NCBI GenBank assembly: GCA_002371215.1
Contig: DFGL01000027.1
Coordinates: forward strand, 12,097-76,096
Direction of reading: 5' to 3'
Length of the DNA: 64,000 bases
Source of the DNA: Ruminococcaceae bacterium UBA3751
GTDB lineage: Bacteria; Bacillota; Clostridia; Oscillospirales; Acutalibacteraceae
Positions 34,184 to 42,421 of the stretch are shown one piece after another. The notes beneath the pieces are model-generated. The model saw nothing but the letters and a program-made list of their open reading frames with translations, was not told the origin of the DNA and did no database searches. The position numbers and the translations under genes are program-made. Each line of letters opens with the position of its first letter. Positions within the stretch are counted from its first letter, which is position 1.

Positions 34184-34211
34184 ATTTTAGCAAGTTTTTC
34201 CTATTTGTCAA
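34184..34211 (-). promoter_or_regulatory. groES-groEL promoter
   Basis: TTGACA and TAAAAT are 16 bp apart on the minus strand, directly before CIRCE. Confidence 0.7.
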
Positions 34212-34261
34212 TAGTATTGACGAATTATTTTTATTTTATATAACATTCACTACATAATATG

Positions 34262-35377
34262 CTATTTAAAATACATATAATACTGGCATTTAAGCATTCC
34301 GTTATAGAGCTTTCGGCGTTTGTCCGCCTTTCTGCCGAAGCATTTTTCAAATTCCTCGTCGGGAGAGATAATGCCGTAGGACCAGCCGCGCTTTTGAACA
34401 AACTTTTCGCCCATAATTCTGTAAATTTTTTCGGCTTCCTTAATATCGAGCATTCTTTCACCGTAAGGCGGATTGGTTACAAGCGTTCCCCTTTCGGTAG
34501 TCGGGTTAAAGCGTTTTATGTCGCTGACGGAAACGTTTATTTTTTTATCAACGCCGGCGCGCCTTGCGTTAATAAGGGAAAGCTCGGCGGATTTTTCGTC
34601 AATATCGCTTCCGAAAGCGGTAAAATCAGTATCCGTTTTAACCAAATCCTTACAGCGCTCTTTCTCCGATTTCCATATTTTTTCGGGAATCATACCCCAT
34701 CTGTCAAGGTCAAAGCCGCGGTTCAGCCCCGGTGCGATATTATCCGCAAGCAGGGCGCCCTCAATAAGAATCGTTCCGCTGCCGCAGCAGGGGTCGTAAA
34801 GCGTATGGTAATGGCGCAGCTGAGAGAGTCTGCACATTGCGGCGGCGAGGGTTTCGCGGATTGGGGCGTCATTACCGACAGGGCGGTATCCCCTTTTATG
34901 AAGTCCTGCGCCCGAGGTATCAATAGCGATAACGACCTCGTTTTTCATTATTGAAAACTGAATCTGATGAACGGGACCCGTTTCCTCAAACCAGCTTATT
35001 TTATAATCTTCCTTAAGACTTTCCACAACCGCTTTTTTAATTATTTTCTGGCAGTCAGGTACGGAGTGCAGCGCAGAAGCAAGCGAGAAACCCTTTACGG
35101 GAAAGGTATCGTTTACTCCTATAAAATCGCTCCACGGCAGCGCCTTTACCTGTTGAAAGAGCTCCTCAAAGCTCTCCGCAAAAAAGCGCCCAAGAACGAG
35201 TTGTATTCTCTCGGAATAGCGGGAGCAGAGATTTGCTCTTACAAGGATTTCATCGTTACCCGAAAAAAACACCCTTGCGTTTTCAGCTTTTACGTTTTCA
35301 GCCCCCATAAGCCGTAACTCATCTGCGACAAGCCCCTCAACGCCGAGAAGGCACGGGGCGGACATTAAATAACTCAT
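34262..35377 (-). CDS. THUMP-domain 23S rRNA methyltransferase (YpsC/RlmL-N type)
   Basis: The 371-residue protein begins with a ferredoxin-like and THUMP region (about 1-160), where RNA is bound. The class I methyltransferase core follows: LYDPCCGSGTILIEGA (SAM loop), FGSDIDEKSAEL and the catalytic VTNPPYGERML, typical of N2-guanine methylation. It corresponds to the N-terminal half of E. coli RlmL, as in Bacillus YpsC, which targets 23S rRNA. The length is normal for the short form. It is not obviously in an operon with groES. Confidence 0.9.
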   Translation of the reverse strand: MSYLMSAPCLLGVEGLVADELRLMGAENVKAENARVFFSGNDEILVRANLCSRYSERIQLVLGRFFAESFEELFQQVKALPWSDFIGVNDTFPVKGFSLASALHSVPDCQKIIKKAVVESLKEDYKISWFEETGPVHQIQFSIMKNEVVIAIDTSGAGLHKRGYRPVGNDAPIRETLAAAMCRLSQLRHYHTLYDPCCGSGTILIEGALLADNIAPGLNRGFDLDRWGMIPEKIWKSEKERCKDLVKTDTDFTAFGSDIDEKSAELSLINARRAGVDKKINVSVSDIKRFNPTTERGTLVTNPPYGERMLDIKEAEKIYRIMGEKFVQKRGWSYGIISPDEEFEKCFGRKADKRRKLYNGMLKCQYYMYFK

Positions 35378-35387
35378 TTTAACCTCA

Positions 35388-35421
35388 CAAAAAAAGCGGG
35401 CACCTAAAGGCGAGGTGCCCG
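35388..35421 (-). terminator. Terminator after divIC
   Basis: CGGGCACCT, loop CGCCTTT, AGGTGCCCG, then CTTTTTTTG on the minus strand. Confidence 0.88.
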
Positions 35422-35428
35422 TTGATTA

Positions 35429-35743
35429 TTATTTACTTGATGAAATATTGTAAAAGACGATTTCGCCCTCCTTGGCGTAGCCCTTTTCCCTCGCCTTCTG
35501 CTCAATATATTCGTCCTTATTTTTACTGTTGAGTATAGCTCTTACTTTTTCATTATCGTCAACCTGCTTCTCATACTGAGCGTTTACCATAGCGGCTGAA
35601 TTCTTAAGGCGGCTTATATCAGAATAATTGCTGATTAAAGTTACAGCGGAATATATTGCAACAACGCCGAGAAGAGCCATTACCACAAGGCGAATGACTG
35701 CTTTTTTATTTAACTTTTTAGCCCTTTCCTTCAAGATATACAC
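35429..35743 (-). CDS. divIC: Septum-formation protein DivIC/FtsB
   Basis: This 104-residue bitopic protein belongs to the FtsB/DivIC family of the divisome. A basic cytoplasmic start (KERAKKLNKKA) is followed by one membrane helix (VIRLVVMALLGVVAIYSAV). A coiled coil follows (ISRLKNSAAMVNAQYEKQVD), then the family segment KNKDEYIEQKAREKGYAKEGEIVF. It lies after yabQ as in Bacillus, but a palindrome and a likely promoter separate it from yabQ, so it can be transcribed alone. Confidence 0.9.
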   Translation of the reverse strand: MYILKERAKKLNKKAVIRLVVMALLGVVAIYSAVTLISNYSDISRLKNSAAMVNAQYEKQVDDNEKVRAILNSKNKDEYIEQKAREKGYAKEGEIVFYNISSSK

Positions 35744-35753
35744 ACCTCACAAA

Positions 35754-35780
35754 TAAACTATACTACATATGTATAGTTTA
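35754..35780. promoter_or_regulatory. Perfect 10-bp inverted repeat in the divIC leader
   Basis: TAAACTATAC, seven bases, GTATAGTTTA lies about 10-35 bp upstream of the divIC start, just after a TATAAT-like -10 box (TTGCAT, 18 bp, TATAAT). It may be an operator or an early stem-loop in the message. Confidence 0.5.
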
Positions 35781-35794
35781 TTATAATATAAACA

Positions 35795-36124
35795 TTAACA
35801 AAAATGCAATAGTTTTTTGAAACTTTTTTTACCATTTTTTAATTTTTTTGAAAGAAATTGCAAGAATTTTGCCCACGGAGCAGTTAAAAATGAGAAAAGA
35901 GATGAAAAAAGCTTATGCAAGGTTGAAATATATATAATGTATATAATAAACGGAAACAGCAGAGTGTACCAGCGTATTTCCCCTTTTGAATACGCAATAA
36001 GAAACAGAACGTAAATCAGCGCAAAAGAGCACAGCATAATAAAATCCGCTATAAAAACAAACGCCTTTGCGGGAAAGAGCATTTCAAGAAGACAAACGAA
36101 ATCATAGATTAAGCCGAAAATCAA
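35795..36124 (-). CDS. yabQ: Spore cortex biosynthesis protein YabQ
   Basis: The hydrophobic protein has about three to four membrane helices (FVFIADFIMLCSFALIYVLF and WYTLLFPFIIYIIYI). GLIYDFVCLLE at the start and the position between yabP and divIC identify YabQ, which is needed for cortex formation in Bacillus spores. The first canonical start is TTG 36124 (109 residues), but it has no ribosome site and would fall inside the first helix. The frame is open further upstream, where AGGAGAG precedes an ATA codon at 36160 by 7 nt, so the real start may be non-canonical and coupled to yabP. Confidence 0.82.
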   Translation of the reverse strand: MIFGLIYDFVCLLEMLFPAKAFVFIADFIMLCSFALIYVLFLIAYSKGEIRWYTLLFPFIIYIIYISTLHKLFSSLFSFLTAPWAKFLQFLSKKLKNGKKSFKKLLHFC

Positions 36125-36156
36125 GCCGAGAACGCAAAAGGCAGTTATTACCTTTA

Positions 36157-36429
36157 CTATGAGAATACTCTCCTGAAAAAGCCGTTGCTTTTTATTCTGT
36201 CGCTGTAAATAACGGCTGTTATTTTACCGGTTACCTTCAGCGCGCCCGTTTCCAAATCAAGCGTTTCAATATGAAGCTGCGAGCCTTTTATTACAATATC
36301 GCCCCAGTCGCTCGAAGCTTCAACAGTCTCCTCGTTGAACGCGCCCACCTCGGTTATTCCGCTCATCTCAATACTTTCCCTGTTCTGTGAAAAAACGGTA
36401 TGCTTGGTTTTATTAACGTTTTCCTCCAT
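36157..36429 (-). CDS. yabP: Sporulation protein YabP
   Basis: The protein has 90 residues from ATG 36429. It contains the YabP/YqfC-type beta-rich core: RESIEMSGITEVGAFNEETV, then GDIVIKGSQLHIETLDLETG, and VTGKITAVIYSDRI. In Bacillus it is expressed in the mother cell and required for a late sporulation step. An upstream in-frame ATG at 36447 lies inside a strong hairpin. The hairpin's 3' arm (GGGGGT) is the only Shine-Dalgarno-like sequence for the chosen start, so translation may depend on melting that structure. Confidence 0.85.
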   Translation of the reverse strand: MEENVNKTKHTVFSQNRESIEMSGITEVGAFNEETVEASSDWGDIVIKGSQLHIETLDLETGALKVTGKITAVIYSDRIKSNGFFRRVFS

Positions 36430-36436
36430 AAAAGCA

Positions 36437-36461
36437 CCCCCGTACATTGTATGTACGGGGG
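36437..36461 (-). terminator. Perfect 11-bp hairpin upstream of yabP
   Basis: CCCCCGTACAT, ACA, ATGTACGGGGG on the minus strand, followed by TGCTTTT. It could terminate the coiled-coil gene upstream, or hide the yabP ribosome site, or both. The T-run is short. Confidence 0.55.
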
Positions 36462-36468
36462 TTGGTAT

Positions 36469-36702
36469 TTATGATTTACCTTTGAGCGAGCTCACAATCG
36501 TTTCAATCTCGCCCTTCATAGACTGGAGAACTTCAATATTTTTTTCAAGCTCTCTGTTTGCCTCATTAAGCTGAATTTCAAGATTTGAATTTATCAGTTC
36601 AAGCCTCTGACATTCAAACTGCGCCTCAGAAAGCGCCGCAGTAAGCCTTGCATTTTCCAGCTTGAGCTGCTCAATCTCTTTATTTTTCAGTGCTTTAGCC
36701 AT
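36469..36702 (-). CDS. Small coiled-coil protein of unknown function
   Basis: The 77-residue protein is almost entirely heptad repeats (IEQLKLENARLTAALSEAQF, then NLEIQLNEANRELEKNIEVL). It looks like a short dimeric coiled coil of the ZapB or SlyX kind in general character, but I cannot assign it to a family. No signal or membrane segment is present. It lies 2 bp after a foldase gene and just before yabP. Confidence 0.6.
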   Translation of the reverse strand: MAKALKNKEIEQLKLENARLTAALSEAQFECQRLELINSNLEIQLNEANRELEKNIEVLQSMKGEIETIVSSLKGKS

Positions 36703-36704
36703 AA

Positions 36705-38513
36705 TTATCTGTCTATATCAGTATCAATTTCAAAATAGAATGCGCCGGGATAAGCCTTCTTTACCTTAACCTTTTTCTCAATCTCATCAAACTTAGTAGT
36801 TGAGTTTTCGGAAGCAAGAGCCGTCTGAGCGGTATACTGCCATACAAGCTTATCGTTCTTTGATACAAAGTACATTACGTGGTAACCGTACTCTGTTTCA
36901 ACGATTGCTACGTCGCCTGCTTTTCTCTTACTGTCAAAGCACCATGCGTTGAAAGAGGATACCATCTGGTTAGGAACTACGTTCTCATAAAGACCGCCGT
37001 CGCTTGCGTTGCTGTCTGAAGAATACTTCTTGGCAAGAGCTGCGAAAGCGTCCTCTGATTTAGTACCGTCGTTGTATTCCTTAAGAACGCTGTCAGCCTT
37101 TTCTTTAGCGGCTTTCTTCTGGTCCTTATCAGCTTCCGAAAGGTTTACGGTTGAGGTTTCGCCGTTCTCATCCTTTGTTTCAGGCTGAATGAGGATATGA
37201 CGAACGCTTACTGTTTTAGCGTCTGAAAGATTTACAGGCTTAAGGATATATACAACAGAAGTTGAATACACCTTCTTGTCGCCCGCTTTTCTGTCCTTGG
37301 AGAATACCCAGTCAAGACCCGGGGTTTCGTTCTTGGTTTCCTCGTTATCGGTATCGTCTTTTTCTTCGGTAGGAGTTGCAAGAGCAGCGCCGAGATTTGA
37401 GAATGCCGAACGGGTTGCATTGTAATAGGTTGTTTCAAGCTCGTCCTTGTAGGTAGCCTTATCGTCATCCTCTGCATACTTAACTGCAAGCTCTGCAAAG
37501 TTTGAGCCGTCATCCTTAAGCGCTTTAACGAATGCCTTTGCGTCGTCTGCGTTTGAAGCTTCAAAGAATTTAACGTCAACAGATACGAGAGAATCTCTGT
37601 TCTTTTCAAGATAATCGTTGAGCTCTTTTTCCGTATATTCTTTATTGGTAAGATCCTTCTGATAATCCTGCTTATAATTATCAGCGATATAAGAAACAGT
37701 AGCCTCGTGGGTAAAGGTATCAGCGTCAACGCCGTCGCCCATTGCAGCCATAAGGTATGCGCTGAGGGTAAAGCCGTATTCCTTAGCGCTCTTCTTGTAC
37801 TCGTCAAGGGTTTCCTGAAGTTCTTTCTTCTGGTCCTCGGTAATTTCGGGCTCTTTGCCTTTATTTGCCTTAACAGCGGCATAATAGTATCCGTAAACGT
37901 CCTTGATGTTATGAAGAACTTCATCCTCAGCCTTCTTAGCCCAGGTAATCTTCTTACCGTCCTCATCCTCAGTGGTCTGCTTAGCGAAAGCCTTGTCAAA
38001 ATCGACCTGGCTGCTATCGCCTGCGCCGTACTGAGCAAGATATGACTGAGACTGCTGAAGGTTATTATAGTAAACTGCAAAATAGTAGTTATATGTACTT
38101 ACCTTAACGTTGTGCTTTTCGCCGTCAACGTCGGTAATAACCATACCGGTAAACGTTTTCTGCGGCCAGCCGAGAGAGCTGATAAAGCCGTGCTTTGCTG
38201 CGCCGGTTGCAACGTAAGTGCAAAGCAGAGCAACAACGCATACGATAGCGATGCAGGAGATAAGCGCCTTCTTTGCCTTTTTAGCCATCGGGATTACTAC
38301 CTTATCGTCAGTAATAATAATGGCGTCTCTCTCTTCAATGAGAAGGTCACGCTCCTTGCGGAGTTTTTCCTTTTCCTTCTCATCCTTTTCCTCAAGGATT
38401 TTTTCCTTGATTTCCTTGAGCTTTTTGTTAATTTCTTCTTTCTTTGCCGTGGCCTTTTCAGCCTTAGCTTCAAGCCTTGAGGGCTTTTTTTCTGTTTCTT
38501 TTTCTTTAGCCAT
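36705..38513 (-). CDS. Membrane-anchored parvulin-type foldase (PrsA-like), first copy
   Basis: The 602-residue protein begins with a highly charged Lys/Glu-rich cytoplasmic segment (about 1-75) and has one membrane helix (KALISCIAIVCVVALLCTYV). An extracellular helical chaperone region follows. The parvulin domain is near the C-terminus: VSVRHILIQPE, AKKYSSDSNASDGGLYENV and AIVETEYGYHVMYF. It would help fold exported proteins between membrane and wall. Most PrsA are lipoproteins; this one and its neighbour use a helix anchor and an intracellular coiled segment. The ribosome site AAAGGAATG is somewhat far from the ATG. Confidence 0.87.
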   Translation of the reverse strand: MAKEKETEKKPSRLEAKAEKATAKKEEINKKLKEIKEKILEEKDEKEKEKLRKERDLLIEERDAIIITDDKVVIPMAKKAKKALISCIAIVCVVALLCTYVATGAAKHGFISSLGWPQKTFTGMVITDVDGEKHNVKVSTYNYYFAVYYNNLQQSQSYLAQYGAGDSSQVDFDKAFAKQTTEDEDGKKITWAKKAEDEVLHNIKDVYGYYYAAVKANKGKEPEITEDQKKELQETLDEYKKSAKEYGFTLSAYLMAAMGDGVDADTFTHEATVSYIADNYKQDYQKDLTNKEYTEKELNDYLEKNRDSLVSVDVKFFEASNADDAKAFVKALKDDGSNFAELAVKYAEDDDKATYKDELETTYYNATRSAFSNLGAALATPTEEKDDTDNEETKNETPGLDWVFSKDRKAGDKKVYSTSVVYILKPVNLSDAKTVSVRHILIQPETKDENGETSTVNLSEADKDQKKAAKEKADSVLKEYNDGTKSEDAFAALAKKYSSDSNASDGGLYENVVPNQMVSSFNAWCFDSKRKAGDVAIVETEYGYHVMYFVSKNDKLVWQYTAQTALASENSTTKFDEIEKKVKVKKAYPGAFYFEIDTDIDR

Positions 38514-38554
38514 AATATATCATTCCTTTACAGGTTATTTAAAAATGCTGTAAT

Positions 38555-38583
38555 ATTTTACACTATTCAGCAAGATATTACAA
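38555..38583 (-). promoter_or_regulatory. Promoter of the first foldase gene
   Basis: TTGTAA and TAAAAT with 17 bp spacing on the minus strand, in the gap after the second foldase gene. Confidence 0.5.
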
Positions 38584-38591
38584 GTATTATT

Positions 38592-40541
38592 TTAGTCAAG
38601 AACTATCTCTGTTGCGTCCTCTTGTAAATCTGTTGCGCTCTCTGCATCAGAAGCGGTAGTCTCCTCGGAAGCGGCAGCCGTTGTAGCCTCAGCGGCCTGC
38701 TGCTGAATTGCTGCCTCCGCTGCAGAATTTGCCGCGTTACCGTCGTTTGCAGTATCGGGCTTAGCTACGGTTGTTTTCTTCATCGCGCCCTTATGAGTTT
38801 TAACCTTAATGCTGTCAACAAACTCATCTTCCATTTCAACCTGAACAGCCATCTTACATTCAGAGAGATAAGCGGGACCGTTGCTGATGAAATACATAAT
38901 ATGATAGCCGAACTGAGATTTGATTATCTCAACATCGCCGTAAGCTCTGTTTTTATCAGTTGCCCAGCCTTCAAACTCTTTAACCATCTGACCGAGCGGC
39001 GTGTTTGCATAAAGTCCGCCGTAGTTGCTGCCGCCCGTTGAAAGCGAAGCGGTATCGCCGGAATACTTTTCTGCAAGCTTTGCAAATTCATATTCGCTTC
39101 TCTTACCGCTGTTATATTCGGTGAGAATCTTGTTTGCTTTTTCCATTGCAGCATTCCACTGCTCTTTGGTAGGCTCAGCGGTTTCGGTATTGTCGTCATC
39201 GTCAGCCTGGTCGCTCTCAGGCATTATAAGAATATGTCTTACGCTGTAAACCTGCTCATCGTGAACGCCGATGTCGCTGTTCTTAAGAACGATAAATACC
39301 GCTTTATAATCATCGTCAGCAACCGTTCTGCATGCGCCCTTCTTATTGTTTTCATCAAAGAGGAAATCAATAATAGCCTGCGGAAGCTGATTGGGATTGC
39401 TCTTGGTAACAGTCATAGTTGAGGAGGAGGAAATCTGTTCTGCAACTGCGTCAGCGTCGCCGTAGGTTCCCTGCTCAACGTACGCGTCAATCAAATCCTT
39501 ACAAACAACGGGAATAAGCTTTTTAAGCTGCTTTTCGTTCTTGATTTCGGAAGCATACTTTTTAGCTTTCTTAATCTGGTCCGCCTTATTATTCTCATCG
39601 TACTGCATTACGAGATAACACATCTCTACCTGCTGGTAATCTTCCTTATGCTCATCATAATACTTCTGTACTCTCTCGTCATCGGGAACCATTTCAATAG
39701 TTGCCTTGCGGAGATAGGTCTGAGCAACGTAGGACATTTTTTCCATTTTCTTAACGGTATTGAGACCGCAGTAATCGCCGAAATTAACCTTGATATAATC
39801 CTCAACGGGAGTTCCGTCCTTTTCGGCAGAGGTTTTGATGGTTTCAATATCCTCTTTTATCATCTTATTCTGCTCATCGGTAAGCTCTATACCGTCTTTT
39901 TCAGCGGATTCATAGTACGCAACGAGTCTCTTGAGCTGGTCAATCGTTTCATTCTGAAAACGCTTTTCCCAGGTGATTTCCTTGCCGTCAGCATCAGTCG
40001 TTTTCTGATTTTTGAAGGACTGGGTTGTATCAAGCTCTACGTAGCCGTAGCTTGCCTGCTGCTTATAGTAATTAACGATGTTATTATAATAGTAATTATA
40101 CATTCCTATTGTAATATCCGTATCGCCGATTGTTGCCGCAACATTACCGGGGTTAAGAACCTCCTCGGTATTCGGAAGCGTATAATAACGGATACCGAAG
40201 AAAGTAAGTATTCCCGCAACGATAACGATAAAAATAGCCATAAGCAAAAACTTTGTGCTGTTTTTGTTATCGGTTTTAGGAGCAGGAGCCTTCTTTTCCT
40301 CCGCAGGCTTAACAGCAACGGGGCGCTCACGCGTTTCACTTACGCTCTCCTTTTTAGGAATAAGAATTTCAAACTCATCGTTTTCAATAAGCGTATCGTC
40401 AAGCGTATGAGCCACGCCGTCAAACTCCCAGTTATCATTTTCCTCAAGCTTTGGCTGAGGCGGGTCTAAAGTTTCCGAGTTTTCGCCGAGAGCATTTTTG
40501 TTCTCATCAAACTCAGCATTCTCGTTAAGTTTATCGCTCAT
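38592..40541 (-). CDS. Membrane-anchored parvulin-type foldase (PrsA-like), second copy
   Basis: The product has about 649 residues from ATG 40541 with TTAAGGAGT upstream; an earlier start at 40613 lies in the promoter. An acidic cytoplasmic start (DKLNENAEFDENKNALGENS) precedes a membrane helix (FLLMAIFIVIVAGILTFFGI). The extracellular part ends in a parvulin domain (YSVRHILIMPE, ASLSTGGSNYGGLY, EIIKSQFGYHIMYF) and a Ala/Thr/Ser/Glu-rich tail. Overall architecture matches the first copy, so the pair arose by duplication. The low-complexity tail could cross the wall. Confidence 0.87.
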   Translation of the reverse strand: MSDKLNENAEFDENKNALGENSETLDPPQPKLEENDNWEFDGVAHTLDDTLIENDEFEILIPKKESVSETRERPVAVKPAEEKKAPAPKTDNKNSTKFLLMAIFIVIVAGILTFFGIRYYTLPNTEEVLNPGNVAATIGDTDITIGMYNYYYNNIVNYYKQQASYGYVELDTTQSFKNQKTTDADGKEITWEKRFQNETIDQLKRLVAYYESAEKDGIELTDEQNKMIKEDIETIKTSAEKDGTPVEDYIKVNFGDYCGLNTVKKMEKMSYVAQTYLRKATIEMVPDDERVQKYYDEHKEDYQQVEMCYLVMQYDENNKADQIKKAKKYASEIKNEKQLKKLIPVVCKDLIDAYVEQGTYGDADAVAEQISSSSTMTVTKSNPNQLPQAIIDFLFDENNKKGACRTVADDDYKAVFIVLKNSDIGVHDEQVYSVRHILIMPESDQADDDDNTETAEPTKEQWNAAMEKANKILTEYNSGKRSEYEFAKLAEKYSGDTASLSTGGSNYGGLYANTPLGQMVKEFEGWATDKNRAYGDVEIIKSQFGYHIMYFISNGPAYLSECKMAVQVEMEDEFVDSIKVKTHKGAMKKTTVAKPDTANDGNAANSAAEAAIQQQAAEATTAAASEETTASDAESATDLQEDATEIVLD

Positions 40542-40584
40542 AATTGCGCACTCCTTAAGTAAAATTATTATATAACAGTTTAGT

Positions 40585-40613
40585 ATTATACTATATATTT
40601 TAAAAGATTTCAA
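40585..40613 (-). promoter_or_regulatory. Promoter of the second foldase gene
   Basis: TTGAAA and perfect TATAAT with 17 bp spacing, minus strand. Confidence 0.6.
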
Positions 40614-40629
40614 CTATAAAATTATCTAC

Positions 40630-40658
40630 TTGAAAAATATATTAATTTATAGTATATT
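40630..40658 (+). promoter_or_regulatory. Promoter of the O-antigen-ligase-family gene
   Basis: TTGAAA and TATATT with 17 bp spacing. It overlaps the first possible ATG of the frame, which rules out that start. Confidence 0.55.
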
Positions 40659-40707
40659 TATTTTAGCAGAAAAGCTAAATTTTGTTAAAATATCGGATGG
40701 CATTTCA

Positions 40708-42102
40708 ATGGAAAACACTGTAGAAAAAATTGACTTTAAAACTAAAATAAAAAAGAACCCCGCATGGTACGGACTTCTTTTTACGCTGTTTACTTTTTTT
40801 CTTTTGCCCGAATACGTCAGCCCTTTCATTCTTTTTGCGGCGTTTATAGTATTCAAAAGGCAATGGAAAAAGGAGGGACGCCTTGCAAAGGTAGGAAACA
40901 TCGGTAAGCTCGAAATGGCGTTTATGTGTTTAATGCTGGTAAGCACGCTATGGTCCCCGACTAAGCTTGATACGCTCGGCAGCGCAGGGCTTTGGTGGGC
41001 TGTAATCCTCGTTCAGGTTATGATTTATAACCTTGCAAGAACAAAGGAGCGCATTGACAAGGTTATATCCGTTATAGTTGCCTCGGCTGCGGTTAACGGT
41101 ATAGTCGGCGGTATTCAGCTTACTACCTTTGTTTTAAACGCGAATAAATACACGCCCGCGTGGACGGTTCTCCCCACCCCGTTTTACCGCTATATTGACA
41201 CCGCGGTTTACACTGCTATGCCGTTTAAAATAGGTACGTTTATGTGGGCAAACAGGGCGAGCGGATTTTTCTCAAACCCGAACCTGCTTGCAAGCTTTAT
41301 GCTCGTTGCGTTTCCGCTCGGTATTTACCTTCTGTTTAATTCCGAAACTAAAAAGGAAAAAATAAGAAGATTTACGGCGCTCACGTTTATAAGCTTCGGT
41401 ATGGCTTCAACTCAGACGAGAGCGGGCTGCTACGTTATGCTCGGAGCGTGGGCGGTAATTTTCGTTCTGTTTATAAGGCGCCGCGCGCTGCAGATGCTTG
41501 CGCTTTTCATTCCGACAGGAGGAAGCACGATATTCGCACTGCTTGTTCGTTACGGTAAAATCAATATTTATCCAAACGTCACCTTCCTCCCCGTTTCTCC
41601 CGAAGAGGCGCTGCTATCCTCAGCGCGCCACCTTGAAATCTGGGGCGACCTTATTGACCACATTACCCACCATATCAGCGTTTTCATTATAGGAATGGGC
41701 TTTGGCTGCGAGCAGACGGGCAATATTCTTATCAATAATTATAACCTCAAAAAGCCGCATGCGCATAACTTCGTTATTGAGATGTGGGCTGAGCTCGGTG
41801 TTATAGGCGTCGTATTTTTACTGTTCATTATAGTTTATGCTTTGGGCAAGCTGCTTGAGGTTAAACCCGTTGATTTTAAGGTGCTTTCGCTTAAACTGAC
41901 AGCTTTTGCATCATTTATTTCGCTTTTGATTTTCGGACTTTCGGATTACATATTCAATTCACCCAAGCAGATAATACTGTTTATGATTTGCATAGGCTTA
42001 ATTCAGGCTATCTCATATACTTACGATAAAAAAGAGATAGATTCTCTCAAGGACATTCCAAAAATTACAACAAACGAATTACAAAATATAATAAAACAAT
42101 AA
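40708..42102 (+). CDS. O-antigen ligase/polymerase-family membrane protein
   Basis: The protein has 464 residues from ATG 40708 and about ten to twelve membrane helices. A large loop contains the Wzy/WaaL-type pattern MWANRASGFFSNPNLLASF and FISFGMASTQTRAGCYVM, and a later HAHNFVIEMWAELGVIGVVF with the conserved histidine. The family joins or polymerises lipid-linked sugar chains at the outer membrane face. In a Gram-positive cell it would act on a wall or capsule polysaccharide; the substrate is unknown. It is the only plus-strand gene inside the yab cluster and was probably inserted there. Confidence 0.85.
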   Translation: MENTVEKIDFKTKIKKNPAWYGLLFTLFTFFLLPEYVSPFILFAAFIVFKRQWKKEGRLAKVGNIGKLEMAFMCLMLVSTLWSPTKLDTLGSAGLWWAVILVQVMIYNLARTKERIDKVISVIVASAAVNGIVGGIQLTTFVLNANKYTPAWTVLPTPFYRYIDTAVYTAMPFKIGTFMWANRASGFFSNPNLLASFMLVAFPLGIYLLFNSETKKEKIRRFTALTFISFGMASTQTRAGCYVMLGAWAVIFVLFIRRRALQMLALFIPTGGSTIFALLVRYGKINIYPNVTFLPVSPEEALLSSARHLEIWGDLIDHITHHISVFIIGMGFGCEQTGNILINNYNLKKPHAHNFVIEMWAELGVIGVVFLLFIIVYALGKLLEVKPVDFKVLSLKLTAFASFISLLIFGLSDYIFNSPKQIILFMICIGLIQAISYTYDKKEIDSLKDIPKITTNELQNIIKQ

Positions 42103-42106
42103 TAAA

Positions 42107-42132
42107 AGGACGGTTTTTACCGTCCTTTTAAA
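42107..42132. terminator. Bidirectional terminator between the ligase gene and rqcP
   Basis: AAAAGGACGGT, loop TTTT, ACCGTCCTTTT. Confidence 0.82.
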
Positions 42133-42367
42133 TTTCTTTATACATATTTTTTGCGTCCTCTTTAAGGGCGTGCTCGTTTATTTCAAGCACCTCAAACGTT
42201 CTTGAGCTCTGACCGAGATTTACGGTTATCTTATCACCGATTTTTACTCCGTAGGAAGCGCGGGCGATTTTTCCGTTAACCTCTATCCTGCCCGCGTCGC
42301 AAGCCTCGTTGGCTACGGTACGGCGCTTGATTATACGGCTTATTTTTAAATACTTATCAAGTCTCAT
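42128..42367 (-). CDS. rqcP: RqcP, S4-domain ribosome quality-control protein
   Basis: The 79-residue protein is one S4 RNA-binding domain (MRLDKYLKISRIIKRRTVAN, then AGRIEVNGKIARASYGVKIG). It corresponds to Bacillus YabO/RqcP, which binds stalled 50S subunits with RqcH during Ala-tailing. It lies in the yabO position after mazG and the HU gene. The stop codon is inside the terminator stem. Confidence 0.92.
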   Translation of the reverse strand: MRLDKYLKISRIIKRRTVANEACDAGRIEVNGKIARASYGVKIGDKITVNLGQSSRTFEVLEINEHALKEDAKNMYKEI

Positions 42368-42378
42368 AAAATCACCTA

Positions 42379-42410
42379 AAAATAAGGGCTGTCTACGGAC
42401 AGCCCTTTTT
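42379..42410 (-). terminator. Terminator after the HU gene
   Basis: GGGCTGTC, CGTA, GACAGCCC, then TTATTTTT on the minus strand; it lies before rqcP and is partial in strength. Confidence 0.75.
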
Positions 42411-42421
42411 AAAAGATTTGA

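Noticed and set aside
34259..34954. Long plus-strand open frame (231 codons) opposite the RNA methyltransferase gene
   Set aside because: It is antisense to a gene with clear THUMP and NPPY motifs and has no ribosome site or family pattern.
37232..38080. Minus-strand frame of 282 codons inside the first foldase gene
   Set aside because: It is a shifted frame of the foldase, rich in Arg/Leu/Thr with no start signal.
39648..40469. Plus-strand open frame of 273 codons opposite the second foldase
   Set aside because: The minus-strand parvulin and membrane motifs are unmistakable; the plus frame has only composition-driven hydrophobic runs.
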